Of a stretch of DNA of 64,000 bases, positions 1 to 10,739 are shown piece after piece. The stretch covers positions 357,750,010 to 357,814,009 of the forward strand of contig OY282558.1 of assembly GCA_958295665.1 (NCBI GenBank). Direction: 5' to 3'. The notes under the pieces are model-generated. The model saw only the letters and a list, made by a program, of their open reading frames with translations, was not told where the DNA came from and searched no databases. How positions within the stretch are numbered: the stretch's first letter is position 1; each line of letters starts with the position of its first letter. The position numbers and the translations under genes were made by a program. This DNA is from Tipula vernalis (Eukaryota > Arthropoda > Insecta > Diptera > Tipulidae).

Positions 1-1566
1 TTTGGGACGTTCGTGATTAATTTTAAAAATTTGTTTTGGATAATTTGAATTTTTTTCTTGTGAGTGTTAGCCGCGTTCCTCCAAATTGGTGATCCATACA
101 AAATTACATTCAGAATAATACATTTATATAGTAATAATTTATTGTCGAAGGACAAATGGCTTTTTTTGTTTAACAATGGATACAATATAAAAAACAAAGT
201 AACTTTATCAATGACAGAATTCAAATGATTTTGGAAAGTCATTTTAGGATCCAGCAGAACGCCAAGATATTTTACTTGTTTCATCCACTTTAATTGATGG
301 CCGTCAACAAGGACACTAGAGTTAGGAATTTTCGAGTTCATCCTACACCGAGTGAAGTAAATAGCTTGCGATTTGTCTGCATTTAGTTTCAGACCCCATT
401 TGTAAAAATATTTTACCAGCACATTCAAATACAAGTTTAGTCTATTTATGATGTTCTGAGAATAGATTTGAGATGTATAAATTGATGTGTCATCAGCGAA
501 CAATGCAATCTCGCAGTTCGACATCTGAGGTATATCGTTAAGAAAAACGCTGAAGAGAACAGGATTGATTACTGAACCCTGTGGCACACCGGATTTAATG
601 TCGATAAGCTCGGATTTAATATTTCAAATGTGTACAAAGAATTTACTATTCTCAAAATAGGATTTCAGTAACTTTGAAATGTACAGTGGAAACCCATATT
701 GTTGGAGTTTATGCAGTAAGCCGTTTATCCAGACCGAATCAAATGCCTTTTCAAGATCGAGGAGCACCATGCCTGTTGATTTTCCCAATTCCCTTTGTGT
801 TTTGACATGTTGAACTATGCGGTGAACTTGATGAACTGATGAGTGTTGATAACGAAAACCAAATTGTTGAGGCACTAATATATTATTTATTTCGATATGA
901 TCATTAAGCCTGATTTTAATGAGACATTCAAAAACTTTGCTTACTGAATTAAGCTCACTTATGGGCCGATAACTGTTTACATCAGCAGGATTTTTATTGG
1001 GTTTAGGTATTGCGACCACTTTGGCAGTTTTCCAACGAGAAGGGAAGTATGAAATTTCAAAGCAACGAGAGAATAAATTTGCCATGAATTTAAATCCCGA
1101 TTCAGGTAAGTGTTTAAGTACGACATTTTGAATTTGGTCTGGACTTGGTGCTTTAAATGGGCGGCTAGTTAGAACAATATACCCTTTACTTCATGGCTGT
1201 TACTAGGAACTTTTCGGAATCCAGCTCTATATGGTCTATAATTTTTCGTATGCTGTTTCTGACCTCTTCGGTTTCAACTACATTTGAGGAAATATCATAT
1301 GCTTGTTGGAAACTATTACCAAGTGCTTTGCATTTATCACCAGTATCAATAATTCTAACATTATCATCGTCCGAATTATTTAATGGAGGTATGGATGAAT
1401 ATTTTTTTTTGATACATTTAATAGCATGCCAGTAAGGCTTTGACCCTTTTATTAATTAATTTACTCAGCTTATCCTGCCACTTAGCGTTAATAATCTCGT
1501 ATATTTTTTCTCTAATCACGGTATTGAGTAGTCGTACAATATTATTAAGATAGGGGTCCCTTTTCC
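1..1566 (-). pseudogene. LINE ORF2, linker and reverse transcriptase domain (broken, runs off the window)
   Basis: This continues the ORF2 reading. The linker lies in shifted frames between about 1566 and 1090. A 153-residue open stretch at 624-1085 carries the RT fingers and palm: WKTAKVVAIPKPNKN, NSYRPISELNSVSKVFE, QQFGFR and LLDLEKAFDSVW (first catalytic Asp). After another break at about 623, the reading continues with an FADDTSIY catalytic box near 479-502, then LNADKSQAIYF and a KYLGVLLDPKM-like thumb motif at about 250-400. The coding potential is clear but spread over several frames, so this copy is dead. The thumb and 3' UTR continue left of base 1. Confidence 0.87.
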
Positions 1567-2517
1567 TTATCCATTGTCTCCTCTGGCATTCCTTAATTTA
1601 ATCAGAGATAAAATTTCATCCGAAAGAATTAATTTATATTTACTCGTAGACGTAATTGTTGGAACTGACAGATCTACCGCTTGTTGTAAGCTTGACGTAA
1701 AATAGTCTATAGCCCCGTCAATATGGTTTTTAGATGGGTAAATTTCGTTGAAATGAGAGTTCTGTAAATTATTGTCTATTATGTGTTGAAACGTACTCCA
1801 ATCCGAATTTTTGAAATTGTATGATGTCTTTGATGGAGAATAATATGTCATAGCCAAATTAATAGTACACAATACTGGGAAGTGGTCTGAGTTAAGCTCA
1901 TTCTTAGCTCCAATAAAATTTACTGGAACAGCCTCGTTTGCTAGGAAGAAGTCCAATGTACTGCTTCTTCTGGTAGTATGGTGGTAGGTGGGACTACTGG
2001 GAAAATGTATAATGCAATTTCTTCTAGAGCTTAGAAAATCAAATAGTGTGCGTCCACTTTTGTTTGATCTAACACAATTCCAGTAGGAATGCCGACAGTT
2101 GAAGTCGCCCCCTATTATGTAAGGATAGTTGCAAGTGGTGAGTCTATTCAAATCACTTCTAAAGTTAGAGTGATTAGAATTAAAAACATAACAGGAGCCA
2201 ACTTTTAAGTTATGATTTGGTAATGTTAACAATATCGATATATATTCGATGCTTTGAAACTTTGAAAGTGGGAGTAGTGCATGACTAATTGAATTTTTTA
2301 TAATAATAGCAACACCTCCGCCAATTTGATATACTCGATCATTCCTATGTATAATATAATGAGGGATATGGAAGGCAACGTTAGGTTTGAGGTAGGTTTC
2401 TGTTACAAGTAAAATATCAATGTCATATTTATCTAAAAAATTAATTACCTCGTGTTTCTTCTTTGATATGCTATGAGCGTTCCAGGTACATATATTAATT
2501 GAATTACTTACAGACAT
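1567..2517 (-). pseudogene. LINE ORF2, endonuclease domain (frame broken at its 3' end)
   Basis: The frame opens further upstream (to 2592), but the Met at 2515-2517, just before SVSNSINICTWNAHS, is the likeliest start because it immediately overlaps the ORF1 stop. The exonuclease/endonuclease/phosphatase fold signatures are all visible, counted from the upstream Met: WNAH near 37, TETYLK near 65 (metal-binding Glu), GGDFN near 161 (catalytic Asp/Asn) and SDHFPV near 235 (catalytic Asp-His). This domain nicks target DNA to prime reverse transcription. The frame stops at 1567, but the expected linker (RRQWIRKRDP and onward) continues in another frame from about 1590, showing a frameshift rather than a true end. 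Confidence 0.85.
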
Positions 2518-3760
2518 ATTTAATCGCGGTTGTAAGGATAACATTGACTTGTTCTGCTGGCGTTGTACACTTATTAAGTCCATCCATGACACTTTCCAAA
2601 ATCAAAAGAAGTTCTGTTGAGGAATATAATTTGTTAGCATTACGCGAATTAAGTTGCGGTGAATTATAATTCTGTGTACTGCGATTAAACAAGCTAGAAA
2701 AAGTTGCTTGTGGAGCATTACTATCATTTATTGTGAGCGATGAATGTTGTTGTTCCTGTCTACCCAGAGTTTCTGGAAAGTTTACTGATGAAAATGTAAA
2801 CGACTTTCCATTGTTGCTCGTCTTCTTGTTGAGTTGCTCTCTAATTTGTAGGAATTCCGTACGCTTTGGACAAATTACGGAATTGGCTGTGTGATTACCA
2901 TCGCAGTTTGCACATTTATGTTGTATTTCGGTATCACTGCACATGCATTCTGCATCATCGACATGTGTAGTACCGCAAAATTTACATTTCGATTTCATAT
3001 TGCAATTACTAGTAGTATGGCCATACATCCAGCACTTCAGACATTGAGTGAGGCGTTCTGGTTTTTTAAATGGTATATCCCATCTACATGAAATATGGCC
3101 TATGTAGCGATGGTGTTTTAGATGATTTAGTGTAATCGATTTAGGAAATGAAACAAAGTAAATTGCGGTGTCTTTGGATCTACCCTGTTTAGGCTCAATT
3201 TTATTTATTTTTGAAGGGAATAACTCGGTTTCTTTAATGTAGGTCTCGACGTCATCAATGGGCATGGATGGCAATCCGAAAAGTACATATCTTGACGTTT
3301 TGTTTTCATCGAGCGTAAACGTGTAAAACTCCGAATTTTGTTTTTTTAACTTCTCTGAAAATTCTTTGTAATGATTCGAATCATATAATGTTATTTTCAA
3401 TCCAATTGATGTGATTTTCATATCAAACTTATTGATTTTTAATTCTTTCATAATCAATCTTATTTGATCGGATTTTAGTTTAGTCACAATTGACGGTAGT
3501 TTAGTGGTTTTGGGCTGCTTTGGTAGGACACCGTTAGACTCATTCGCATTGATGTTGTCAGCAGGCTTGTTGTGTGGTAAAAATTTATTAAAGGTATTTG
3601 GTGTTGGAATCGAATATGATAGCGGATAACCGCTATGTTTTGTATTATTATACATTTCAAGTTTTTTGTGAATAACGTTGTTATCCCACCTTGCAATTTT
3701 ATAATTATGATTATTGTCTTCTTCCGTGCGACAAACGTCACTACATAGTCTTTTAAACAT
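2504..3760 (-). CDS. LINE ORF1: gag-like RNA-binding protein with zinc knuckles
   Basis: An uninterrupted 418-residue frame. ORF1 proteins of this clade coat the element RNA and help target it. Residues about 105-235 resemble the region before the zinc fingers in Jockey gag proteins (PRE_C2HC type: two short alpha/beta RNA-binding-like modules, with RYVLFGLP near 157). Residues about 240-298 hold three CCHC-like knuckles: CLKCWMYGHTTSNC, then CKFCGTTH, then CANCDGNHTANSVIC. The tail (300-418) is rich in S, N and Q. The stop at 2504 lies just past the probable ORF2 start near 2517, so the two frames overlap by about 14 bases. An open ORF1 beside a broken ORF2 suggests fairly recent insertion. 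Confidence 0.85.
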   Translation of the reverse strand: MFKRLCSDVCRTEEDNNHNYKIARWDNNVIHKKLEMYNNTKHSGYPLSYSIPTPNTFNKFLPHNKPADNINANESNGVLPKQPKTTKLPSIVTKLKSDQIRLIMKELKINKFDMKITSIGLKITLYDSNHYKEFSEKLKKQNSEFYTFTLDENKTSRYVLFGLPSMPIDDVETYIKETELFPSKINKIEPKQGRSKDTAIYFVSFPKSITLNHLKHHRYIGHISCRWDIPFKKPERLTQCLKCWMYGHTTSNCNMKSKCKFCGTTHVDDAECMCSDTEIQHKCANCDGNHTANSVICPKRTEFLQIREQLNKKTSNNGKSFTFSSVNFPETLGRQEQQHSSLTINDSNAPQATFSSLFNRSTQNYNSPQLNSRNANKLYSSTELLLILESVMDGLNKCTTPAEQVNVILTTAIKYVCK

Positions 3761-3985
3761 AAGTTAGATAAATCTAACTTAGTTTATCGAACACACTTAT
3801 TTTAGAATGTTTTTTTTTTATTCACTTTGTACTTAAGGAAAAGGAAATTAAACTATTATTATACACTTTAAGGGTTTTAAATTTATTTGTGATCACAAAC
3901 GGTATATTGAAACCTCGTCTGTATAAATCGAAATCAACAATTGAATTGTAAACAAATAAGTCTGTATCGTTCGATTGACACAGTA

Positions 3986-4924
3986 AGACTGATGAAATTT
4001 TTATTTAGAAATACCACTCTCTAACTCAGCTACAGTTCTAGGATATGGAATAAAACCATTGTTTATTTGTGTACATTCCCTGTTCAAAAGTGTAATCGAT
4101 TCGAATTTTAGAATTAGGAAAATATATTCATAGATGTTGGCCATTGTTAAACATTTTTAAATTTGATTATTAATTTTGTTATTTCCTTATCTTCTTACAA
4201 TGTTTTGTTTTTTTCATTTTTCTTGTAGTTTCCTTCTAAATTCTGTCCATTAGTCGGAAAAACGTGCCATTGCCTATACACGAAAAACTTCTTCTTTCTA
4301 CACCTCTACATCTTTGTTTCCACACTTTGTTCCCTCTACTTCTTTCTACACCTCTACATCTTTGTTTCCAAAATCTCCTCTTAGTTGTTTGAAAGAATAC
4401 TTTAAGTTGTAATTCTATATTCACCAATTGGAATTTATAATATTTTTAGAATGTTTGTAGTGTTTTTTTACTCGCTCCGGATAGCTGCTATCGAGAGCCG
4501 TCATTTTTCTACGCCTAAATTTAAATTTGACGCGCTATTTATTGGTAAACTAAACTTATTTAACATCAAACTATCAATTTTAATTCAATTGTTTACCAAA
4601 AACTTCATATAAAAAGTATTTAGCTCTTCCTTTTTATACGGAGCGCTATCAGGAGCCAATTCACACATTTTCAGCGTTGCTCCTCTACGCGTAATATATA
4701 AAATTTTAAAATGTATGTCGACAAAGCGTAATCTTTCATAGTGTCGACTAAGGTATTACCTTTGTGGTAAATGTCGACTAAGGTGTAAACTATGTCGAAC
4801 ATGCTGAAGGTTATGCGAAAATGATAAAGATATTTATGTAAACATAATAGCCTATATACATATATAGTACAAAAATTGGGTCATATCATTTCATTAATCT
4901 CTAAATTCAATTCACCAAATATTG
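3986..4924. other. Non-coding stretch with small tandem duplications
   Basis: No gene was recognised. It holds an exact 32-base tandem duplication (4291-4322 and 4339-4370, see separate entry) and a short repeated motif TGTCGACTAAGGT at about 4742 and 4777. The rest is ordinary AT-rich sequence. Confidence 0.6.
4291..4370. repeat. 32-bp tandem duplication, period 48 bp
   Basis: The same 32 bases (starting CTTCTTTCTACACCTCTACA) occur at 4291-4322 and at 4339-4370, separated by 16 bases. They are identical, so the duplication is recent. Confidence 0.9.
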
Positions 4925-6245
4925 ATAAAACATAAGCAAAATGCTAATCATTCGACCAAAAGCACATTTCTGCGAAAATGTGAAATCGCATTAATCAGGA
5001 TGAAATTGACATAAACGATGTCCTTGCAAAATTTGTATACGGCTGTAATTTACTGCTAAGAATCATTGAGTCGATTCATTTTAAACATTTTATTAAAAAA
5101 ATTCGACCAGCTTCCACTGAGAAGAAAACTTCTAAAGTACGTTGTTTGATACGGCTTAGAATAATTGCCTTGCAGAAGCCAAATCAGATATTGGTCCGGA
5201 GTCAGTATTACTAGTCACATGAAAAAATTCTTCGAATAATACTAAAACAGTCGTTACAATGATCCACAACAGCGAACGGTGATTAAACCGTCGATAAAAT
5301 CTCAGAAACGGTATTAGAATCAATTGATAACACCAAAAAATTTTATTGTGACTTTTTTTGCTGTAGTCTCAGACAACGCAAGTGAACTGTTGATAATGGC
5401 GAAAGACCTTGCGCATACTTTCTGCATAGCACATGTATTAGCTATTCCGAAAATGTATTCACTAAGGACTTATTAAATAAAACTATAACGGATAAAGTTA
5501 CTTCTATTTTAAGAGAGTTTAAATAACCAGATTTTGTGAGATTTGTTATGGAAAATGGTTAAACCAGAGTCAAGCTACCTTGCGAAAATCGATGGTGCTC
5601 GTTAAGGGATTTCTATCGTTGCCTGATTTTAAATTTGAGTCACATGAAAATAATTGCAGCCGATCCAAAAATGAAAAAGGTAAAGCAAACGTTAAGCAGC
5701 CTCCTATTTGGCGACAATTTTTAAAAAAACGTAAATCGTTACATAAGAATATTTGATCCTTTGTGTACGCTTATTAATAAATGCCAGTCTAGGGACTTTT
5801 TTGCTGGGGATGCTTTAAATCTACGGTTTTATATGAAACTGCCTCAAGAGTTTGATCAAATTTTGGAAATTCAAAAGAAAAAAGTCATCAATATTTATGC
5901 TTTAATGGCTTATTATTTAGATCTGTGATATGATAATTAACAGATTTCTATTTAAACTTCTCAATGCAAGTGGGTTAAAATCTTAAAAAAGCAGGAATCT
6001 TTTGGAATATGACTGACATGAAACAGCCAATTTAATCGAAATTAGCTAAAAAGCTAATGCTGATTCCCACATCATCAGCCCAAATCAGAGGCTATTTTCT
6101 AGTGAGACACATGTGTATTCACCAGACGGCAACATATTGAATTTTGAGCGATCTGAAAAATTGATTTATTTGTATTATTCGCTGCGGATTGCCGATGAAT
6201 TGAATTTTTATCTTCGGTTCTACAGCACCTAAAATAATTATTCTA
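4925..6245 (+). pseudogene. hAT-superfamily transposase fossil
   Basis: Short conserved islands appear in shifting frames in the right order for a hAT (BED-finger/RNase H fold) transposase. An N-terminal island near 5022-5110 reads FVYGCNLLLRIIES followed by HFKHFIKKIRP, like the conserved segment before the catalytic core. An island near 5398-5460 reads AKDLAHTFCIAHVLAIPKM. The C-terminal dimerisation signature lies near 6040-6190: LAKKLMLIPTSSAQIRGYF, then NILNFERSEKLIYLYYS in another frame. The copy is full of stops and frameshifts, so it is an old dead insertion. No terminal repeats or 8-bp target duplication were found. Confidence 0.75.
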
Positions 6246-7999
6246 GGCTTATTTTTTTCATTAGTGTCTGTAGAATTTTGTTAAATAAACACTAAGATTT
6301 TCTTATTTAGACATAGAATGTACATGAATTATTTTAGATATTTTAAAAATCATTAACGGCATTTTTATGACGATTATTGTGACGTATCTCGGCCGCCTTG
6401 TAGAATTTTCAAAAAGGCCATAATGAAATAAAAGTAGACATGTCAGGCTTCAGTTTAAGCTCCAAAAGATTTTTTTTAGTTAAGCCAATTTTTGGAGGGT
6501 CTCCCGTTGACAATAATATCCCATATATATTTCAAAATATATTTTGAGGTACCGAAATCAAATAGCATTAATTATTATATGCGTATATCGAAAGATATTC
6601 ACCGATAAGTATTCTTACAATTATATCGAGGCTCCCAAAATGTTTTGAAGTATCTGGAACGCATTTTTGATTGGTAATAAACCGGTTAATAAAATTGTAT
6701 TTGACATTCTTCAAAACAATTAAAGGGTTCCAAAATTTCTTGTATTCCTTAGGGTATAATTACCTGGCTGATTGAACGTTTGGTAAACTTTGGTTAACTG
6801 GCGTTTCAAACTGAATACAAGACTTTCTTTCTAGGTCTTTTTCGATTCTTTTAACATTGCAAATATTTATATCGAAGTAACTCGAAAATAACTAAGACAC
6901 GAAACTAACATCTTTGTGGTAAATTCTAAAATAATTGTATGATGAAGTTTTGCAATATAGCCGAATTGAGTTGATAAATTAGGATTAAATGTAAAGCTTT
7001 GATACTCATACTAGACACAAGAGAAGTGACGATTTCTACTTACTAAGTAGTAAATAATTAAACAAAATAATATTAAAAATTACTGTGTTAGCTGGTACAA
7101 CATTTTCATACAAAATAAAACCGTTTGATTTCAAGATTTAGGGTCGTCTTTTGTGCACAAGCTACATGATGAAGCGAACGATAATCGATCAATCTCATTT
7201 TTAGTAGAGTTCTAATTTTAAAATGAACATGTAGCTAGTGCGCAATATTTAATGTCTACGCGTAGATAATGAAGTAATCTACACCGTATAGATTACTTGG
7301 CACAACGTTGCACATTTTACGTAATAAAAAACATTTTTTTTTGTGAGAGCTGCCAATATGTACATTTCACTCTTATTATTATTTGGGCGGTAATAATTTT
7401 AAAGGAAAATGGAACAAGGAACAAATTGCTGTTATCAAAATTGATTTTCTAATTTTTGCAATTCTAAAAATTATTAGAGTTAAACTTCTTATGTTGTAAC
7501 TATCGAGTATAATTGCAATTATGGATGGGAATTGGTATGCAAACATTGTCTACATGAGTAGAAAATATTTGTTGCAAGCAATCTCACATTTTGTTTATAG
7601 GTAGTACTTACACTTACAAATTGTAAACAAATTAAGGTAGTGAGAAATTAACAACCTCATAAGAGAGTTTCTAAAATTTTGAAAAATATTTAATCCACAG
7701 ATAAATTTGAAATATTTTTTCAAGATTTTCTGGTAGAAGTTTACATAACTAAACGGTTATTTGCATAACAAAGGTTGCTGGTAAACCACATTATTTTCAA
7801 ATTGTTAATATCGTAACACCCACATCTGCAAACGAGTTAATTAAAAATGTCTCAAATTTCCAATTATTTTTTATGGATCTATGTAATATTAAATACAAAT
7901 ATTAATCAATTTGCTTGATTTACTTAATTAAAAAAAAAAAAAAAAAGTAAAATAAAAAATTACAAAACAATCAAAAATATTACAAAATAAAATATTTAC
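6246..7999. other. Non-coding, probable intron of the minus-strand receptor gene
   Basis: No coding island or repeat was recognised. The sequence is AT-rich with many short homopolymers. It lies immediately downstream (minus strand) of the splice donor at 7998-7999, so it is inferred to be intronic. Confidence 0.5.
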
Positions 8000-8236
8000 C
8001 TTTTGATCTTTCCAACCAACCAACGGTGGAAAACATATAACAAATGATAAAACCCATATACCAGCTATCAGTGATTTTGCACGTTTTGTTGACATAATAC
8101 TTGGATATGTTACCGGTCGTGTTACAGCCACATACCGATCCAATGAAATGGCACATAAATTTAGTATCGATGCGGTACACATCCAAACGTCAACTGCTAA
8201 CCATATACGACACCAAACGTCACCGAATATCCAAAC
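8000..8236 (-). CDS. Oamb: Octopamine receptor exon (Oamb-like, TM3 to end of TM4)
   Basis: A 237-base exon (79 codons, phase 0 at both ends) of a class A amine G-protein-coupled receptor. The acceptor TTGCTCATTCCAG precedes base 8236 and the donor GTAAAT begins at 7999. The peptide starts VWIFGDVWCRIWLAVDVWMC: the Cys of WCR is the extracellular disulphide Cys before TM3, and the Asp of AVDVW is the amine-binding Asp (3.32). Next come TASILNLCAISLDRYVAV with the DRY switch, the second intracellular loop (TRPVTYPSIMSTKRAKS), TM4 (LIAGIWVLSFVICFPPLVGW) and KDQK. From memory this segment is nearly identical to the Drosophila mushroom-body octopamine receptor, an alpha1-like Gq/calcium-coupled receptor needed for reward learning and ovulation. 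Flanking exons (TM1-2; TM5-7) were not recognised in this window. A closely related alpha-type octopamine receptor is the main alternative. Confidence 0.88.
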
Positions 8237-9219
8237 CTGGAATGAGCAAAAATAAAACAAACATTAAAAAAATTAAAATTGGAATAAGTTTGTCTTCAAA
8301 ATATTTACTGATATATAAAACTTAATTTTTATAAGTTTAATTGAAGTTTACGAGAATGCACCGACTAAATAGTTAGGCAAAACTATATATGATACACAGT
8401 CGTATATTTATTTATAGTTAAAAATAAAAAAAAGTTAAATAACTATAATCGTTATAAACCGCAACAAAAAAAAAAAAAAAAACTGTTTCCTGGTACTCAT
8501 CAAACAAAAACTTTAATAAAAATAGTTCGTTTCTCGTTACATTAAGCTCTTGGAATTACAACAATAAAAAAACATATAAATTGATATACTCGTACCAACA
8601 TAAAAACAACAACATTCCTTTTTTTTTTTAATTTACAAAAGTTTGTTTACAAAAAAGTAAAATAAAAACCATCTTTTAGGTAATTGGTTTGCTTTTTGTT
8701 GTTTAATTCAACAATATTTATTTTGAGCTTTCATTGTGCTTATTATTTTACTGAAAATTATTATTTCTGCCACAATTGTTATGTTGTTGCTGCTGTGAGT
8801 GTTTACTTCTTTGCTTAACAAAAATATTTACAGTTGTATTTTAAATTATGGTATAAAATGAAAAAAAAAAAAAAAAACTTTTACCTTTTAGGTAAGCACC
8901 AAAAATATGGGAGAGCTTTGTATAAACTTAATGTGAATAATTAATGTAAATCTATTTTTAAATTTGAATTTAAATTTGTATAGCATCGTACCTTGATGCA
9001 GGGTGTAGCAATTTTTAGTGAGAATAATTTCAGTAATGTTCAATGGCGGAAGAAGAGATCCGCAAAGTCAAAATATGTACTTGTGGCATCAGAGCATTTA
9101 CTGCAATAAAACAATCAAAAAACTTAGCGAAATAGCAGCACACAAACCAACTTTTTTTATAATTGCGGCCGGTCGATATTATTTTAAGTTAAATTCGTTT
9201 TCGCCAATCCAAATTTGAA
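8237..9219. other. Non-coding, probable intron upstream of the receptor exon
   Basis: The stretch contains poly-A/poly-T runs (for example around 8466-8480 and 8862-8877) and CTG-rich simple sequence near 8784. No coding island was recognised. It is inferred to be intronic because it lies 5' (minus strand) of the Oamb-like exon, whose preceding exon was not found. Confidence 0.5.
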
Positions 9220-9882
9220 CACAGTTGAAAAAATATTGCTTATGCAATGCAAATTGCATTACATATAGGTTAAGTGCAAGGCTGTATTACAAAATGACAC
9301 AAAGCTTGCATTAAAAATTAGGTGGATACAATTTCCATTGATTTGTAATATAGCAATTAGACTAAATTTAGTGCAACATTCCATTAGAATATAAAGCAAA
9401 TTGTAAAAGAACCGTCAATCAACTACATTAAAATTTATCAAAGACTGCATTAACAAAATATTTTAGAAGTATTAAATTTTAAAGCAATTTGCATTAAAAG
9501 CTCCGTAATTTTAGCTATTTATTTTTGTTTTTCCGGGGTTGTTCTTTGTTTTTGGTGCCTTGAGGTTGAGGGTTGAAATCTCAGAGAGCAGTTTACTTTA
9601 AAAAAAAAAAATATATATTTTCATCTCATCTTTCAGGCGGGCTAGCCTAGTTCACTTTATGATCGCCCAACGTAATAACTTATAAACTAAGAACTGAAAA
9701 GCTTACATTAAAACACAATAGATATTTCGAATCCGGAAAACAAAATTAATAAAGATTTATTTAGCTGCTTATATGTCATGTAGTTGGTTTGATTTAGTGA
9801 ATTTAATACCAGTAATGCAAAACTCGTGCAACATAGTAATGCAAGGCTTGCAATAAAAATTAAAGTTATTTTTTCAACTGTG
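9220..9882. mobile_element. MITE candidate with 16-bp perfect terminal inverted repeats
   Basis: CACAGTTGAAAAAATA at 9220-9235 has its exact reverse complement at 9867-9882. Just inside both ends are several copies of GCATTAC/GTAATGC and TGCAA motifs, a typical subterminal arrangement. The 663-bp interior has no coding potential. The CA...TG ends would fit a hAT-derived element, but no 8-bp target duplication is visible, so classification is open. Confidence 0.5.
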
Positions 9883-10739
9883 AATAATTACGGGTAAAGG
9901 CAATTTCATGTACTGGTAATAATTTGTTAAGAATCGGGGAAACAGCCACCATAAATGAGGGCCTTCGAGTGTAGGTCTGCCTGTGAAATTAAGTTACACA
10001 AGTATTTTTACGACCCGTGTTCAAACCTAAAATGGCTGTAAAAAGGGCAGAAACTTACAAATTACCAATTCGAGGAACTCCGTTTGAAAGTGGGAACCAA
10101 AAACTGGTCTGATTTTGTACCAACAAAATATTTGCAAAATATTATTTTCTGTGCTTGATCATGGTACTAAAACTATCGATTAGTGTTTAATCGAATCAAT
10201 CTTTTGTAAATCCACGAATAGTAGTGGTCTTTGAAAGCCGCGGTAAAATTGGGAAAGACGCAGCAGGAGATTTTCTTAAAAGGCAATTCTTCCTGCGTTA
10301 AAATTTACAAACACCGTTTCATATTAGGAATTACGATAAGGTGTCTGGTACCTGAAGACTTTTAAAAAAAACAGCGTTATGTGACTTAATATATTTCAAG
10401 AACTATAAAAAAAAACGTTTTCCACAATTCTAAAATTCTCAACCTTAATTTCATTTGTTTTAAGACTTTCTAGAATTCCGCGTACCTAAATTTCAGAGCT
10501 TTGAATATTTTCAATAAAATAATAAATAAACCAAGACCAAGATAATCAGAATTCCAATAATTTTACAAGTTTGAAAATTCGTACTTGTTTTAGAAATGTC
10601 AATTTTAAGAATTTTAAAATTCTGGTATTTCCTTAAATTCAGAAATTTTCAGCGTTTTAAAATTTGCCAATTTTGAAAATTTCCGTAATTTTTGATACGT
10701 ACAAATAATGCCTTATATAAAACGTGGTAAAGACAATTC
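9883..10739. other. Non-coding stretch, nothing recognised
   Basis: AT-rich sequence with many repeats of the loose form AATTTTNAAAATTC between about 10420 and 10690. No reading frame or terminal repeat could be supported. Confidence 0.4.

Larger units (their letters stand above)
1..3985 (-). mobile_element. Jockey-clade non-LTR retrotransposon (LINE), 3' end beyond the window
   Basis: Read on the minus strand the order is a 5' leader (about 3985-3761), a gag-like ORF1 with three zinc knuckles, a short ORF1/ORF2 overlap, an AP-type endonuclease and a reverse transcriptase running off the left edge. This order, the CCHC ORF1 and the overlap are typical of the Jockey clade. ORF1 is open, but ORF2 has frameshifts near 1590 and between 1086 and 1440, and another break near 623, so this copy cannot make a working ORF2 protein. 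The exact 5' end and any target duplication were not resolved, so 3985 is approximate. Confidence 0.88.

Noticed and set aside
1193..1435. Plus-strand frame of 80 residues
   Set aside because: It is antisense to the Jockey ORF2 linker, whose minus-strand translation is clearly related to the family.
8101..8325. Plus-strand frame over the receptor exon
   Set aside because: Antisense shadow of the Oamb-like exon with no motif of its own.
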